DNA of 18,912 nt from the NCBI RefSeq assembly GCF_036384435.1, contig NZ_DASVMI010000004.1:1-18912 (forward strand). Direction: 5' to 3'. Shown here in pieces: positions 1 through 7,339 of the stretch (positions within the stretch are counted from its first letter, which is position 1; every line of letters starts with the position of its first letter). The translations under genes and the position numbers were made by a program. The stretch is from GSA-30 sp036384435. GTDB lineage: Bacteria > Pseudomonadota > Gammaproteobacteria > Xanthomonadales > Rhodanobacteraceae. The notes beneath the pieces were generated by a model. That model made no database searches and was not told where the DNA came from. It saw only the letters and a program-made list of their open reading frames with translations.

Positions 1-90
1 GGCCCACTCCGACGGATGGTCAGGCTGGTGCTCGCGCACCATCCGCACCGCTCGCTCCCGAACTTCTTTTGAATATTTCTGCTTCGTCAT
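1..90 (-). CDS. IS3-family transposase OrfA, N-terminal fragment (runs off the left edge)
   Basis: Only the first 30 codons are in the window; the frame is still open at base 1. The peptide begins MTKQKYSKEVRERAVRMVRE and continues into a HPSEWA segment. This is the typical opening of IS3-family OrfA proteins, whose N-terminal helix-turn-helix binds the insertion sequence ends. In this family OrfA is normally joined to the DDE integrase OrfB by programmed -1 frameshifting, but orfB would lie outside the window. The start is the ATG at 88-90. It is preceded by a purine-rich GAGAGGATGG stretch that can serve as ribosome binding site, and by a recognisable IS end about 50 bases upstream. Whether the element is intact cannot be seen. 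Confidence 0.8.
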   Translation of the reverse strand, partial: MTKQKYSKEVRERAVRMVREHQPDHPSEWA

Positions 91-113
91 GGCTCCATCC
101 TCTCAAGATTGGG

Positions 114-140
114 AGCCTCCGACAAAGCCGGGGCGGTTCA
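114..140 (-). repeat. Terminal inverted repeat of the IS3-family element
   Basis: The outer GC-rich segment is followed by GGAGGCT toward orfA. The TG start and the CCGCCCCGG core match the usual end of this IS3 subgroup. The inner boundary is approximate because the partner repeat is not in the window. Confidence 0.6.
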
Positions 141-433
141 ATATTCGGGATGCATTGAGGCGCCGCCGGCCGCACTCCTCCATTTGGTTTGTCAGGAACA
201 GAGTTGTGGATGCGGCATCCACGCCTTGAGCAGCGGGTTAGTTTGAAGTCCGGGAGTACTGTAACTGCTTAGCGTAGTCGGCGGGTGGGAACACGCTGCC
301 CATGGCAGCCGTCCTGCCCGAAGAGAGTCACTGTCAAGGAAGGAAACGCAGGGTTGGAGCGGGATAGAGCAACGCGACGGACGCTGACTCGAGATGGCCC
401 TTAACCCGGCAGTCCGAACGTGAAGGCTGCTTT
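141..433. other. Intergenic spacer between the IS end and the toxin-module terminator; no gene seen
   Basis: I find no reading frame here with a plausible ribosome binding site or a recognisable product on either strand. The longest minus-strand frame starts inside the terminator hairpin and encodes a Ser/Pro/Leu-rich sequence of no known type. No RNA gene was recognised. The spacer may be the decayed remains of an older rhs locus, but nothing in it proves that. Confidence 0.5.
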
Positions 434-463
434 GAAAACAAAAAAGACCGCTCAATGAGCGGG
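434..463 (-). terminator. Rho-independent terminator of the rhs-immunity unit
   Basis: On the minus strand CCGCTC-ATT-GAGCGG (448-462) forms a 6-bp stem with a three-base loop. It is followed at once by TCTTTTTTGTTTTC. It lies about 45 bases past the stop codon of the membrane protein gene, in the right orientation to end that transcript. Confidence 0.8.
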
Positions 464-505
464 CTTCGACGGAAAAAAATATGCAAAGTACTAGCTTTCC
501 GCCCC

Positions 506-904
506 TTAGGGCAGGCTTTCGTGCTCGAAGCTATCCATCAGTGAGTTTGTATACAAGCTTCTGACCTTGGCAATGATGGCCCAACTACTAAAGCTCACGA
601 CGAGCACAGAAAAGATACGAAACCTTTCTCCATGCACATAGCTCAACAACACCGGCCCTAAAAAGCTATGGAGTAGAAACACGCCATATAGACCTCTCAG
701 GAGATTTAACATACCAGTACCGATGTTCGATGAGCGTAAGCTCTTCCAACTACGGGGCAAGAGAAACCATAGAAGCAGTGCACTTAGGACACCGGCCGCA
801 CTGATCAAGTAGCAAATTTCTCTTGTGCTCCCGACTCCGTACGCAAGCAACATCAATAGAGCTACCCATGCCATGCATGCCCAGGCAACACGATTTTGGG
901 TCAT
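506..904 (-). CDS. Small four-helix inner-membrane protein, probable immunity protein of the Rhs toxin
   Basis: This 132-residue protein belongs to no family I recognise by name. Four hydrophobic segments are visible at about residues 6-25, 31-50, 68-90 and 97-114, with a basic RSWKSLRSS loop after the second. That predicts an integral inner-membrane protein. The start is the ATG at 902-904: it lies one base after the rhs stop codon (TAA T ATG) and has GAGGGA inside the rhs 3' end as ribosome binding site. The frame is open further upstream, but that would overlap the toxin by over 120 bases. A short gene directly after the variable tip of an Rhs protein is the classic place for the cognate immunity gene, and a membrane location suggests a toxin that acts on or in the membrane. 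The sequence is visibly more AT-rich than the glycan operon. The function is inferred from position; a non-cognate accessory role is possible. Confidence 0.7.
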   Translation of the reverse strand: MTQNRVAWACMAWVALLMLLAYGVGSTREICYLISAAGVLSALLLWFLLPRSWKSLRSSNIGTGMLNLLRGLYGVFLLHSFLGPVLLSYVHGERFRIFSVLVVSFSSWAIIAKVRSLYTNSLMDSFEHESLP

Positions 905-905
905 A

Positions 906-3900
906 TTATTTTCCCTCACATTCGCACTCCTGATAATCTCGACGTAATTCGTATACGGCAAGACCGTAGCTAATGGCAGCCAATGTGTGCCCACCCACTT
1001 TGAAGAGCTTACCAAGCGACCGGTCTGCATTGGAAGAAGCTCTCAAAGCGCGCTGCTGCTTGTTGTACATGGATGCCTTACGTAAAGCCTGTGCACTTGC
1101 TGCTGCATTTTCTGCGCTACCCGAAAACACCCTTTCTGTCGCGTCAATCGTTTGACCGGTCGTGTCCGCAATCCCGCTAGCACTGCCGTCCCCTTCGGCA
1201 AGCTCATAGAGCGCATGGATAGTCCCAACCACTGGTGTCATCGAGATAATGAATTCCTTATCTGCTCGTCTCTGACAAGGGGTTTCATCTAGCTCGCCAA
1301 AATCCCCGTAGTGAACGCGAGGTATCCTAGCAATGTCATCCAGACCCATTGGGTCGACGGAAACCAATGGATTACCATTCACATATCCATAAGTACTCAC
1401 GCCCGCAGCCAAACCCATCGGGTCGCTCTGCAAATATCGCCCCCCGGAGACGTCATAATCACGATTAACATTGTATGCAACGCCTCTCTCCGCATCAAAG
1501 TATTGCCCTGGATATCGAAGATTGAACCTGTAGCCGCCAATGCTCGTCGGCTGCTTTTCACCAAACGGATTGCTTTGATACGTCCATTGCCATACCTGGG
1601 CTCCCGAAGTATTACTGATGGAGCGAGGTGTTCCAAGGCTATCCGCAACCACGAAATCAACTGACGCGGTCGAACTAGAGCCGTTGACTAATGCAATCGG
1701 CAAATCGTCCATCCAGATGTAATCTCGGCTGGATGCCCCATACTCGCCGAGAAGCTGACTTGATTCGTCATAGGTAAACCGCTGACTGACCTGCGCCTGC
1801 GCAAGTAATTTGTTGATGCGCTCACCCATCGCATCGTAGGTGTACGTTCCCACCGTCGCATTGTTCGCCTGCACCACAGTCAAGCGATTGCGCCCGTCAT
1901 AGCCAAATCCAAACGTCTGACCACCCGTTGAATTCCCTGTGGTGTTGCCGTTCAAGTCATACGATCTGGCGGAGTTTCCAATACTGGTGAGCCAGTGTGT
2001 TCCTGATTGATACCCATACGTCCCGGTCGAAAGGCCGCCGACGCTGGTCTTGCTCAACCGATCACCGGTTGAATTGTACGTATACGACTCAATCGGACTA
2101 CCCTGTCCGTCCAGCACACCGGTCAGGTGATACAGCGGGTCATAGGTGTAGGTCTCGACAGGGCTTGCAACGCCGGGGGTGTTCCCGAGTGCGGTGATGT
2201 TGCCCATCGCATCAAGCAAGAAATGCAGGCTGAAATTCGGACTGACCAGGTCCGTCAAACGGTAATTGGCATCATACGTACGAGTCACTGCTTGCCCATT
2301 GCCCAGCGTGTAACCCGAAACAGGCCCAAAGGGCAGATAGGTCACGTTGCTCACCACCGTCTGAGCAGCACCTCCCATCGGGGTGGCGGTCACAGACGTC
2401 ACTTGGCCCAAGTTGTTCCGAACGTAGTTGACTACCGTGCCACTGGGGTAGGTGACTTGACTTAAGCGATGGCCCACCGTGTAGGCATAGCTGGTCGTGT
2501 CGGTCGTTGTTCCTTGGGTCTGGCGCTTTTGCACGACATTGCCAAGGTCATCGTAGCAATAGACCGTGGTCACGTTGCTTTCCACCACGCTGGTCAAGTA
2601 GCCATTGCGCTGAGTGCCTCGACCGCGTGGGCAATTATTGACATACACCGACTCATCATAGTGATACGCCACGTTGAGCGACGCGTCCGCGTACGTGGTA
2701 GTCAAAACCCGATTCAAGGCATCATAGGTGGAGGTGCTGACCACTCCTCTGGCATCGGTATGGGTCAGGCGATTGCCAGCCACGTCAAACGTGTCACCAC
2801 TGCTTCCCGTGTCGGGACTTTGCAGACCCACCGGATTGCCCAGGCCATCATAGCTGTACGTGGTCGTCAGGCTGGATGGGTCGGTGATTTGTTTGGTCCG
2901 ATCCAACGCATCATAGGTGAAGGCCGTCGTGGTGTTTTTGGTTGCCGTATCCGCACCATTGAAGTTTTCGATGGTGCTGGCCAGGCGATTCAAGGCGTCC
3001 AACGTGTCCTTTCGTTGGATCCCCAGTCCATCTTTCGACTGCACCAGGGTTCCGTTGGTATCGTAGCTTCCCGTAGCACTGGCATCGAACACCGTGTGGT
3101 TCAAACCATCCAAGGTCTTGACCAGTTGCCCCATGATATTGAATTGGCGTGACAGGCTGTGCACAGGGCTCGTTCCACCCGATGCATAGATGTTTTCAGC
3201 CGTGCGCTTGCCAACAGCATTCAACGTGTACTGGATGAAGTTGCCTTGCCCGTCTGTGATTTTGGTCAGGCGATGCGCATCATCATAGCCATACGTCGTG
3301 ACCACCCCATCGGGGTCAGTGGCGGTTTCCACCGCGCCAAAAGCGGTATACGTGTAGGTGGTTGTGGACTGATTGGAAAGACCCGTGACCACGGAGGACA
3401 ACCAGCCACGCGGGGTGTAGGTAAACGACGTGATAATGCCATTGGCATCAAACATGGTGGTGACGTGCTTTGCGCCGTCATAAGCAAGATAGGTTGTCAC
3501 ATGCCCCAACGCGTCCTTGACCGAGGCCAAATCGCCATGGTGATGAAGGGCATTGTCATCCATGTAGTAGCTGTATGTGGTTGTGTCATCCACATCCGTT
3601 CGTGGCCCTTTTTGGGTCAACAGCAGTCCGACCAAGGGGCACTGTGTGGTGTCCACCGCATCACAGTAGGTATCGGTGGTTCGACTTACGCCAGCCGGCA
3701 CAGTTCCGGTGGCCGAACAGGTGTAATTGGCCGCCGCAGGAACGCTCGGGTCCATTTGGCACGACGCCAGAACCTGACCCCGGGTGTTGTAAACCCAACC
3801 TTCGAGAGAAACCGTGTTTCCACCTGCATCCAAAATACGACGCGTGAGTGGGTTGCGCAGGGTTGAATCCCACGTGGTGTTGGTCGTGCGTTGAATGGCC

Positions 3901-5465
3901 GTGCCACTGGCATCCACTTGCTGGGTGACAAGGCCCACCGCGTTGGCGGTGGTCAGGGTCTTGTTGCCATTGAAATCCGTATAGCTCGCCGGCCAACCGT
4001 TGGAATCATAGGTGACCGACTTCCAGGGTTCATTACAGTCTGCCCCGCAATTCGAGCTGGAACCGGTGTTCTTGTAGCCACCGCCAAAATTCATCAACGC
4101 CGGTTCATAGGTGTAGCCAAGCGGGGTGGTCACTTCCACTGGCATCACGTTGTTGTCGACGAAGCCAAACCAGTCGAAACTGGTCTTGTCCGCACCCAGC
4201 GCGAACTGGGTCGTGTTGACGCGGCCACCCTGGGTGTATGAGGTGGTCTCATACCGGGTGCCCTTTTCGTCAATGACGCCGGTCATGGCGTTGGGCAGCG
4301 ACACGCTGACCTGCGCCGACTCGTTGTACAGATACTGGCGGGTGTGAGTATCAGGGTACGTCACAGACGTCAGGTTGTTGTTGGAATCGTAGCCATACGT
4401 CAACGTTCCACCATCGGGCTGCGTCACTGTTTGAACGCGTGAACTCGCGTCATAGGTAAAGCCGAGCTGCCGACCATCGGGGGCGGTGACGGTCAAGAGC
4501 AAATCAGGGGCCGGTGCCACCGTGGAAGGCGTCGTGGCATCACTGTAGGTCAACGTCGTCACCGTGCCAGAAAGGTCCGTGATGGACAACAGTTGGCCTG
4601 TGGGCGAATACAACTCCGTTTTCTGGTTCCCCACAAAGAAGGCCGAGTACCCCGTGGTGTTGCCACTGGCGTCCTTCCATTCGGTGATGGTATCTGGGTC
4701 GTCGACTGACCCCACCCATGCACCACTGGTGTTTTGCGTAAACGTCTCACTGGCCCCGTCGGGTCGCTCGAGCACCAATTGGTTGATGGTTGCACCCGTG
4801 ACATTCGGTCCCGTGGCCGATTTCATGACATCCAACCTGCGGGAGAACGTGTGCCGCCACTGCGTGCCCACGTTGCCACTGGTCACGGGCGATCGTGAAT
4901 TGTAGAAGCGACGGAAAGTCAGCCACTCACCGCCGCGAAAATCGGTCTCCTGCATGAACTTGTTGCCACTGCCCAAATCCACCGGGTCACCCGCTGTCCG
5001 GCCCGTTTGAGGGGCGCCCCGGGTATCTTTGGAGGCCTCGCCCGAACTACGACTCGGGCTGGAGCCGGCTGTATGGTTTCCATCACCCGCTGAGCATGTA
5101 ATGCAAGCGCCCGCCGTTTTCTTCGGGTCGTCAAACTGCTCCGTCGCAAAAATGCCATCCGACGATGTGGCCCCCCCTGGCGTGGTGAGAAGCACAGCGG
5201 CGGCAACGGAGCCGTTCGTCTTCGGATCCCTGTAGACCGAAGAGACGGTGCACTCAGGGCAATGAGGCTCCCAAGCCGCAGCCAATGCGTTGGCTGCATC
5301 GCCCAACGAGTTGTACGATCCCACGAGCACGGCCGTTTGAACGGTGTAGGGAGGGCCGTAGTACTGCTGGGCATGCACCGAGCCTGCGCCCAACAATCCT
5401 GCAAGAGAGAGCGCCAGCAAAGACCCACGCTGCTTGGAGAGGAGGAGAAAACCATAACTAGCCAT
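906..5465 (-). CDS. Secreted Rhs/YD-repeat polymorphic toxin
   Basis: The protein has 1519 residues. Residues 1-32 form a Sec signal peptide with hydrophobic core LLALSLAGLLGAG and likely cleavage after SVHA. Residues 33-150 are a Cys-containing N-terminal segment with CPEC and CITC. A DUF6531-like entry motif, GDPVDLGSGNK, lies at 159-169, followed by more than 1000 residues of YD repeats (TYDALNR, YGYDDAHRL and similar). The conserved Rhs core-closing region, YPGQYFDAERG to the second DPMGL, is at 1318-1375. Residues 1376-1519 are the variable tip. No PAAR or VgrG-binding domain is present, so export is probably through Sec followed by an unknown surface step rather than as a T6SS spike cargo. 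Start: the ATG at 5463-5465 has AAGGAA five bases upstream. An in-frame ATG at 5483 lacks a good binding site and would add six residues. The gene is paired with the membrane protein that follows. The Rhs family is certain; the toxin role is inferred. Confidence 0.92.
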   Translation of the reverse strand: MASYGFLLLSKQRGSLLALSLAGLLGAGSVHAQQYYGPPYTVQTAVLVGSYNSLGDAANALAAAWEPHCPECTVSSVYRDPKTNGSVAAAVLLTTPGGATSSDGIFATEQFDDPKKTAGACITCSAGDGNHTAGSSPSRSSGEASKDTRGAPQTGRTAGDPVDLGSGNKFMQETDFRGGEWLTFRRFYNSRSPVTSGNVGTQWRHTFSRRLDVMKSATGPNVTGATINQLVLERPDGASETFTQNTSGAWVGSVDDPDTITEWKDASGNTTGYSAFFVGNQKTELYSPTGQLLSITDLSGTVTTLTYSDATTPSTVAPAPDLLLTVTAPDGRQLGFTYDASSRVQTVTQPDGGTLTYGYDSNNNLTSVTYPDTHTRQYLYNESAQVSVSLPNAMTGVIDEKGTRYETTSYTQGGRVNTTQFALGADKTSFDWFGFVDNNVMPVEVTTPLGYTYEPALMNFGGGYKNTGSSSNCGADCNEPWKSVTYDSNGWPASYTDFNGNKTLTTANAVGLVTQQVDASGTAIQRTTNTTWDSTLRNPLTRRILDAGGNTVSLEGWVYNTRGQVLASCQMDPSVPAAANYTCSATGTVPAGVSRTTDTYCDAVDTTQCPLVGLLLTQKGPRTDVDDTTTYSYYMDDNALHHHGDLASVKDALGHVTTYLAYDGAKHVTTMFDANGIITSFTYTPRGWLSSVVTGLSNQSTTTYTYTAFGAVETATDPDGVVTTYGYDDAHRLTKITDGQGNFIQYTLNAVGKRTAENIYASGGTSPVHSLSRQFNIMGQLVKTLDGLNHTVFDASATGSYDTNGTLVQSKDGLGIQRKDTLDALNRLASTIENFNGADTATKNTTTAFTYDALDRTKQITDPSSLTTTYSYDGLGNPVGLQSPDTGSSGDTFDVAGNRLTHTDARGVVSTSTYDALNRVLTTTYADASLNVAYHYDESVYVNNCPRGRGTQRNGYLTSVVESNVTTVYCYDDLGNVVQKRQTQGTTTDTTSYAYTVGHRLSQVTYPSGTVVNYVRNNLGQVTSVTATPMGGAAQTVVSNVTYLPFGPVSGYTLGNGQAVTRTYDANYRLTDLVSPNFSLHFLLDAMGNITALGNTPGVASPVETYTYDPLYHLTGVLDGQGSPIESYTYNSTGDRLSKTSVGGLSTGTYGYQSGTHWLTSIGNSARSYDLNGNTTGNSTGGQTFGFGYDGRNRLTVVQANNATVGTYTYDAMGERINKLLAQAQVSQRFTYDESSQLLGEYGASSRDYIWMDDLPIALVNGSSSTASVDFVVADSLGTPRSISNTSGAQVWQWTYQSNPFGEKQPTSIGGYRFNLRYPGQYFDAERGVAYNVNRDYDVSGGRYLQSDPMGLAAGVSTYGYVNGNPLVSVDPMGLDDIARIPRVHYGDFGELDETPCQRRADKEFIISMTPVVGTIHALYELAEGDGSASGIADTTGQTIDATERVFSGSAENAAASAQALRKASMYNKQQRALRASSNADRSLGKLFKVGGHTLAAISYGLAVYELRRDYQECECEGK
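909..1340 (-). other. Variable C-terminal toxin tip of the Rhs protein
   Basis: These 144 codons follow the final DPMGL of the Rhs core. The tip begins DDIARIPRVHYGDFG and then has a hydrophobic, glycine-containing segment, SMTPVVGTIHALYELAEG. That segment resembles the pre-toxin (PT-TG-like) linkers found just ahead of many Rhs and contact-dependent toxin domains. An Ala-rich helical stretch follows, then a hydrophobic helix, HTLAAISYGLAVYELRRDY, and a CECEGK end. I see no nuclease, deaminase, ADP-ribosyltransferase or metal-binding motif. With a polytopic membrane immunity candidate next door, a membrane-perturbing tip is the simplest inference. No toxin family can be assigned by eye. Confidence 0.6.
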
Positions 5466-5540
5466 TGCGATTCCTTGTGCCATGACAATGCTTTCGGCTT
5501 GGCCTTGGCCAACCCGGGGGAAATGTTTTTGAAAATCAAA

Positions 5541-5556
5541 CGGGCAGAGTCGCCCG
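5541..5556 (-). promoter_or_regulatory. Hairpin in the rhs 5' leader, possible weak attenuator
   Basis: CGGGC and GCCCG (5541-5545 and 5552-5556) can pair around a six-base loop. On the minus strand the stem is followed by TTTGATTTTC, which is T-rich but interrupted. It lies about 75 bases upstream of the rhs start. It may be a leader structure or a weak terminator, or it may be chance. Confidence 0.2.
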
Positions 5557-5582
5557 TGCAGCCTCTTATGGGGAAAGAAGCG

Positions 5583-5711
5583 CTAAAGAAAAATCAAAGG
5601 TATTAGACCCTGAAAGGGTTCTTCGACTGAGAACCGAGATGAAGCATCCTGCTTGCCCCCTTTTTCATCCTTGAGAATGGTACTGATACTGCACTCCAAA
5701 GTTTTTTCCAT
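5583..5711 (-). CDS. Possible 42-residue leader ORF upstream of rhs
   Basis: An ATG at 5709-5711 opens a frame that starts MEKTLECSISTILKDEKGGK and ends with TAG at 5583-5585. The composition (Lys, Glu, Ser, Ile, mixed codons) looks more protein-like than random sequence, and the frame stays open upstream of the ATG for another 24 codons. Against it, there is no Shine-Dalgarno sequence, and the start overlaps a TTGACA hexamer that may be the rhs promoter. It could be a leader peptide, the tail of a decayed gene, or chance. I do not recognise the product. Confidence 0.22.
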   Translation of the reverse strand: MEKTLECSISTILKDEKGGKQDASSRFSVEEPFQGLIPLIFL

Positions 5712-5716
5712 GTCAA
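5688..5716 (-). promoter_or_regulatory. Candidate sigma-70 promoter for the rhs-immunity unit
   Basis: On the minus strand a perfect -35 hexamer TTGACA (5711-5716) is followed, after 17 bases, by TGCAGT (5688-5693). This matches the -10 consensus only at the first, fourth and last positions. It lies about 220 bases upstream of the rhs start in an otherwise gene-poor spacer. The -10 is weak, so the assignment is tentative. Confidence 0.28.
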
Positions 5717-6196
5717 CAAGCAAATTCTTGCGATGAATTGCCTGACTCCATGATTCGGCTAGACAACCCCATGTCGCAGGTCACCATGATGCCCAAAGCC
5801 GGTAGCAAAAGCTGAGACAGGGCCGCGGCGGATATACGACACGGTGATTGCAAACCCAATTTCCTGGCACGGGCGCCGGGTAATGCCGAGCCTATTGTTG
5901 GCCCAATCGGCGGATTGGTTGAGCATGCGTCCCCTGAACACGCACGCGACCATAAAAATAAGACATCCTCGCCTTCCCGCTTAATCGAATCCACTGCATT
6001 ACGCAGCACAAAATAAATGGCTATAAATTTTATTTTGCTTCTGTGCTGAAGAGGCAGTTATTCCGAATGGCAGTGCATCCCGACCAGAGCAGCCATCGCG
6101 AATACCCAACAAAAACCCCTCAACGACCTGCATCGAGCCCCCGAGGAACGAGAACAGAAAAAATCGCACTAACTGCCCACGCTTGCTCCTCACTCC
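5717..6196. other. Spacer between the glycan operon and the rhs leader; no convincing gene
   Basis: The stretch is mixed in composition, with AT-rich patches near 6010-6040. Minus-strand frames exist (the longest is about 98 codons, near 5713-6009, with a nested 64-codon frame), but none has a ribosome binding site or a product I recognise. No strong terminator for the glycan operon is visible: the only clear structures are the AT-rich inverted repeat at 6004-6048 and the tandem repeat at 6185-6232. Confidence 0.45.
6004..6048. repeat. Imperfect AT-rich inverted repeat
   Basis: The left arm CAGCACAAAATAAA (6004-6017) pairs with TTTATTTT plus TGTGCTG (to 6048), the right arm being interrupted by five extra bases. 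It could form a long bulged hairpin in either transcript. It lies about 150 bases downstream of the last glycosyltransferase gene, so it might act as an mRNA 3' end structure, but it has no terminator-like GC stem. Confidence 0.45.
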
Positions 6197-6232
6197 TCAC
6201 TCCTCTCCACTCACTCCTCTCCACTCACTCCT
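6185..6232. repeat. 14-bp tandem repeat (CACTCCTCTCCACT) across the 3' end of a gene
   Basis: Two full 14-base copies (6198-6211 and 6212-6225) are followed by a 7-base partial copy. They are flanked on the other side by two shorter CCTCACT-type units. The minus strand is almost pure purine. The repeat encodes the last residues and stop codon of the glycosyltransferase gene ending at 6197. Confidence 0.75.
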
Positions 6233-7339
6233 AGCTCTTCGCTCCAAGGCCAACCTCACATATAGCGCATCGAACGCACGCGCCGTGTATTCAGCATCTT
6301 CCACCAGGGCGCGGCATTGCGCGGCCCAGGCCAGGCGCAGACGCAGGCTTTCGTCGCTCAGCACACGCGCTACGGCCTGGGCCAGGGCATCGGTGTCACC
6401 TATCGGTACAGCCAGTGCAGCGGTGGGTGACCATTCGGCGACATGTCCGACGGCCGTGCCAACGGTCGGCACGCCGGCAATCGCCGCTTCCAGGAGAACC
6501 AGCGGGCCGGCTTCGTGCAGCGAGGACATCACCAGCAGGTCGGCGCGCTCCATGATGGGGCGCAACTGGCGTTGCGTCTTGAAGCCCAGGAAGCTTATGT
6601 GTGTCTCCAGCTTCAGCTCACTGGCCAGCGCCTGCATTTCACCATCGAGCGTATCGACGCCAACCATCTCCATGTGAAAGTTCACACCCTGTTGCGCCAA
6701 CATCGCCAGGGCACGCAGCAGCGTGGTCTGGTCCTTGACGCGATTGAGACTGGCCACGTGCAACAGGCGCGCCGGGCCGGGCGCACGGTTGCGTGGCGGC
6801 AGCGGCGGCCAGGCCGATAGATCCACACCCAACGGCACACGCCAGCCATGGATACCCAAGGCCTGCAAAGACTCGATGATCGGGCCACTGGCCGCCGTGA
6901 CGGCGCTGGCCATGCGCAGGGTGATGGCTTCGCGCACACGGCTGCGCCAATGGCGCCTGCCGCCGTATCCAATGGCATGCAGGGCCACCAGTTCGCCGCC
7001 CGCGATATGGACCAGGCTGGGCACGCGCAACCATCGGGCCGCCGCGACGGCCACGAAACTGCACGAACCGGAGAAGATCGACTGGATCGCATCGAATGGC
7101 GCGCGACGATGTTCGGCGCGTATCGCCGCTATTGCGCGGCGACGTGGCCAGCCGTCGCCGATATTGTGAATGGTCGCGCCCGCCAGCGACCAGCGATCCG
7201 GCCTGGCCTCCTGGCGCAAGGCAAAGACGTGCACTTCATGGTTGCGCGCCAGATGCTCGATCAAGGTCAACAGCACAGGAATGACGCGGTATTCACCGCT
7301 GCGATCGACGCCACCAGGCACGACCAGCGCAAGCTTCAT
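6197..7339 (-). CDS. GT-B glycosyltransferase, family 4-like, last gene of the glycan operon
   Basis: The protein has 380 residues, a normal length for a GT4-type enzyme transferring a sugar from a nucleotide donor to a lipid-linked acceptor at the cytoplasmic membrane face. The N-terminal Rossmann half opens MKLALVVPGGVDRSGEYRV and carries HIAGGE at 111-116. The C-terminal donor half has LLHVASLNRVKDQ (about 192-204) and the retaining-enzyme E-x7-E motif EAGPLVLLE at 276-284. Start: ATG at 7337-7339, sharing ATGA with the stop of the gene before it and preceded by GGAGA. An in-frame ATG six codons upstream is less likely. The C-terminus (RSEWRGVSGEE) is encoded by a tandem repeat and is probably not catalytic. 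Sugar and acceptor are unknown. Confidence 0.88.
   Translation of the reverse strand: MKLALVVPGGVDRSGEYRVIPVLLTLIEHLARNHEVHVFALRQEARPDRWSLAGATIHNIGDGWPRRRAIAAIRAEHRRAPFDAIQSIFSGSCSFVAVAAARWLRVPSLVHIAGGELVALHAIGYGGRRHWRSRVREAITLRMASAVTAASGPIIESLQALGIHGWRVPLGVDLSAWPPLPPRNRAPGPARLLHVASLNRVKDQTTLLRALAMLAQQGVNFHMEMVGVDTLDGEMQALASELKLETHISFLGFKTQRQLRPIMERADLLVMSSLHEAGPLVLLEAAIAGVPTVGTAVGHVAEWSPTAALAVPIGDTDALAQAVARVLSDESLRLRLAWAAQCRALVEDAEYTARAFDALYVRLALERRARSEWRGVSGEE

Larger units (their letters stand above)
1..140 (-). mobile_element. IS3-family insertion sequence, one end
   Basis: The right boundary is placed at base 140. Read on the minus strand, the element starts there with TGAACCGCCCCGGCTTTGTC, an IS3-type terminus opening with the TG dinucleotide. 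The orfA start codon lies 50 bases inside, as expected. The other end, orfB and the target-site duplication partner are outside the window. A 3-4 bp duplication would begin at base 141 (ATA). Confidence 0.75.

Noticed and set aside
192..455. Minus-strand frame of 87 codons beyond the immunity gene
   Set aside because: Its start codon lies inside the terminator hairpin, it has no ribosome binding site, and its Ser/Pro/Leu-rich product is unlike any known protein.
502..513. GCCC-CTTA-GGGC mini-palindrome over the stop of the membrane protein gene
   Set aside because: A 4-bp stem with no T-run. The real terminator is the 6-bp stem with a T-tract about 40 bases further on.
1500..4900. Many short similar segments that might suggest a repeat array or CRISPR
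   Set aside because: They are degenerate YD-repeat codons inside the rhs gene, with variable spacing and no identical direct repeats or unique spacers.
4919..5539. Minus-strand frame of 206 codons overlapping the start of rhs
   Set aside because: It is an out-of-frame reading of the rhs N-terminus. The rhs frame has the signal peptide and family motif, and this one has nothing recognisable.
5713..6009. Minus-strand frames of 98 and 64 codons in the spacer
   Set aside because: No Shine-Dalgarno sequence, overlapping alternatives in two frames and no recognisable product. They may be a gene relic, but I cannot support a call.
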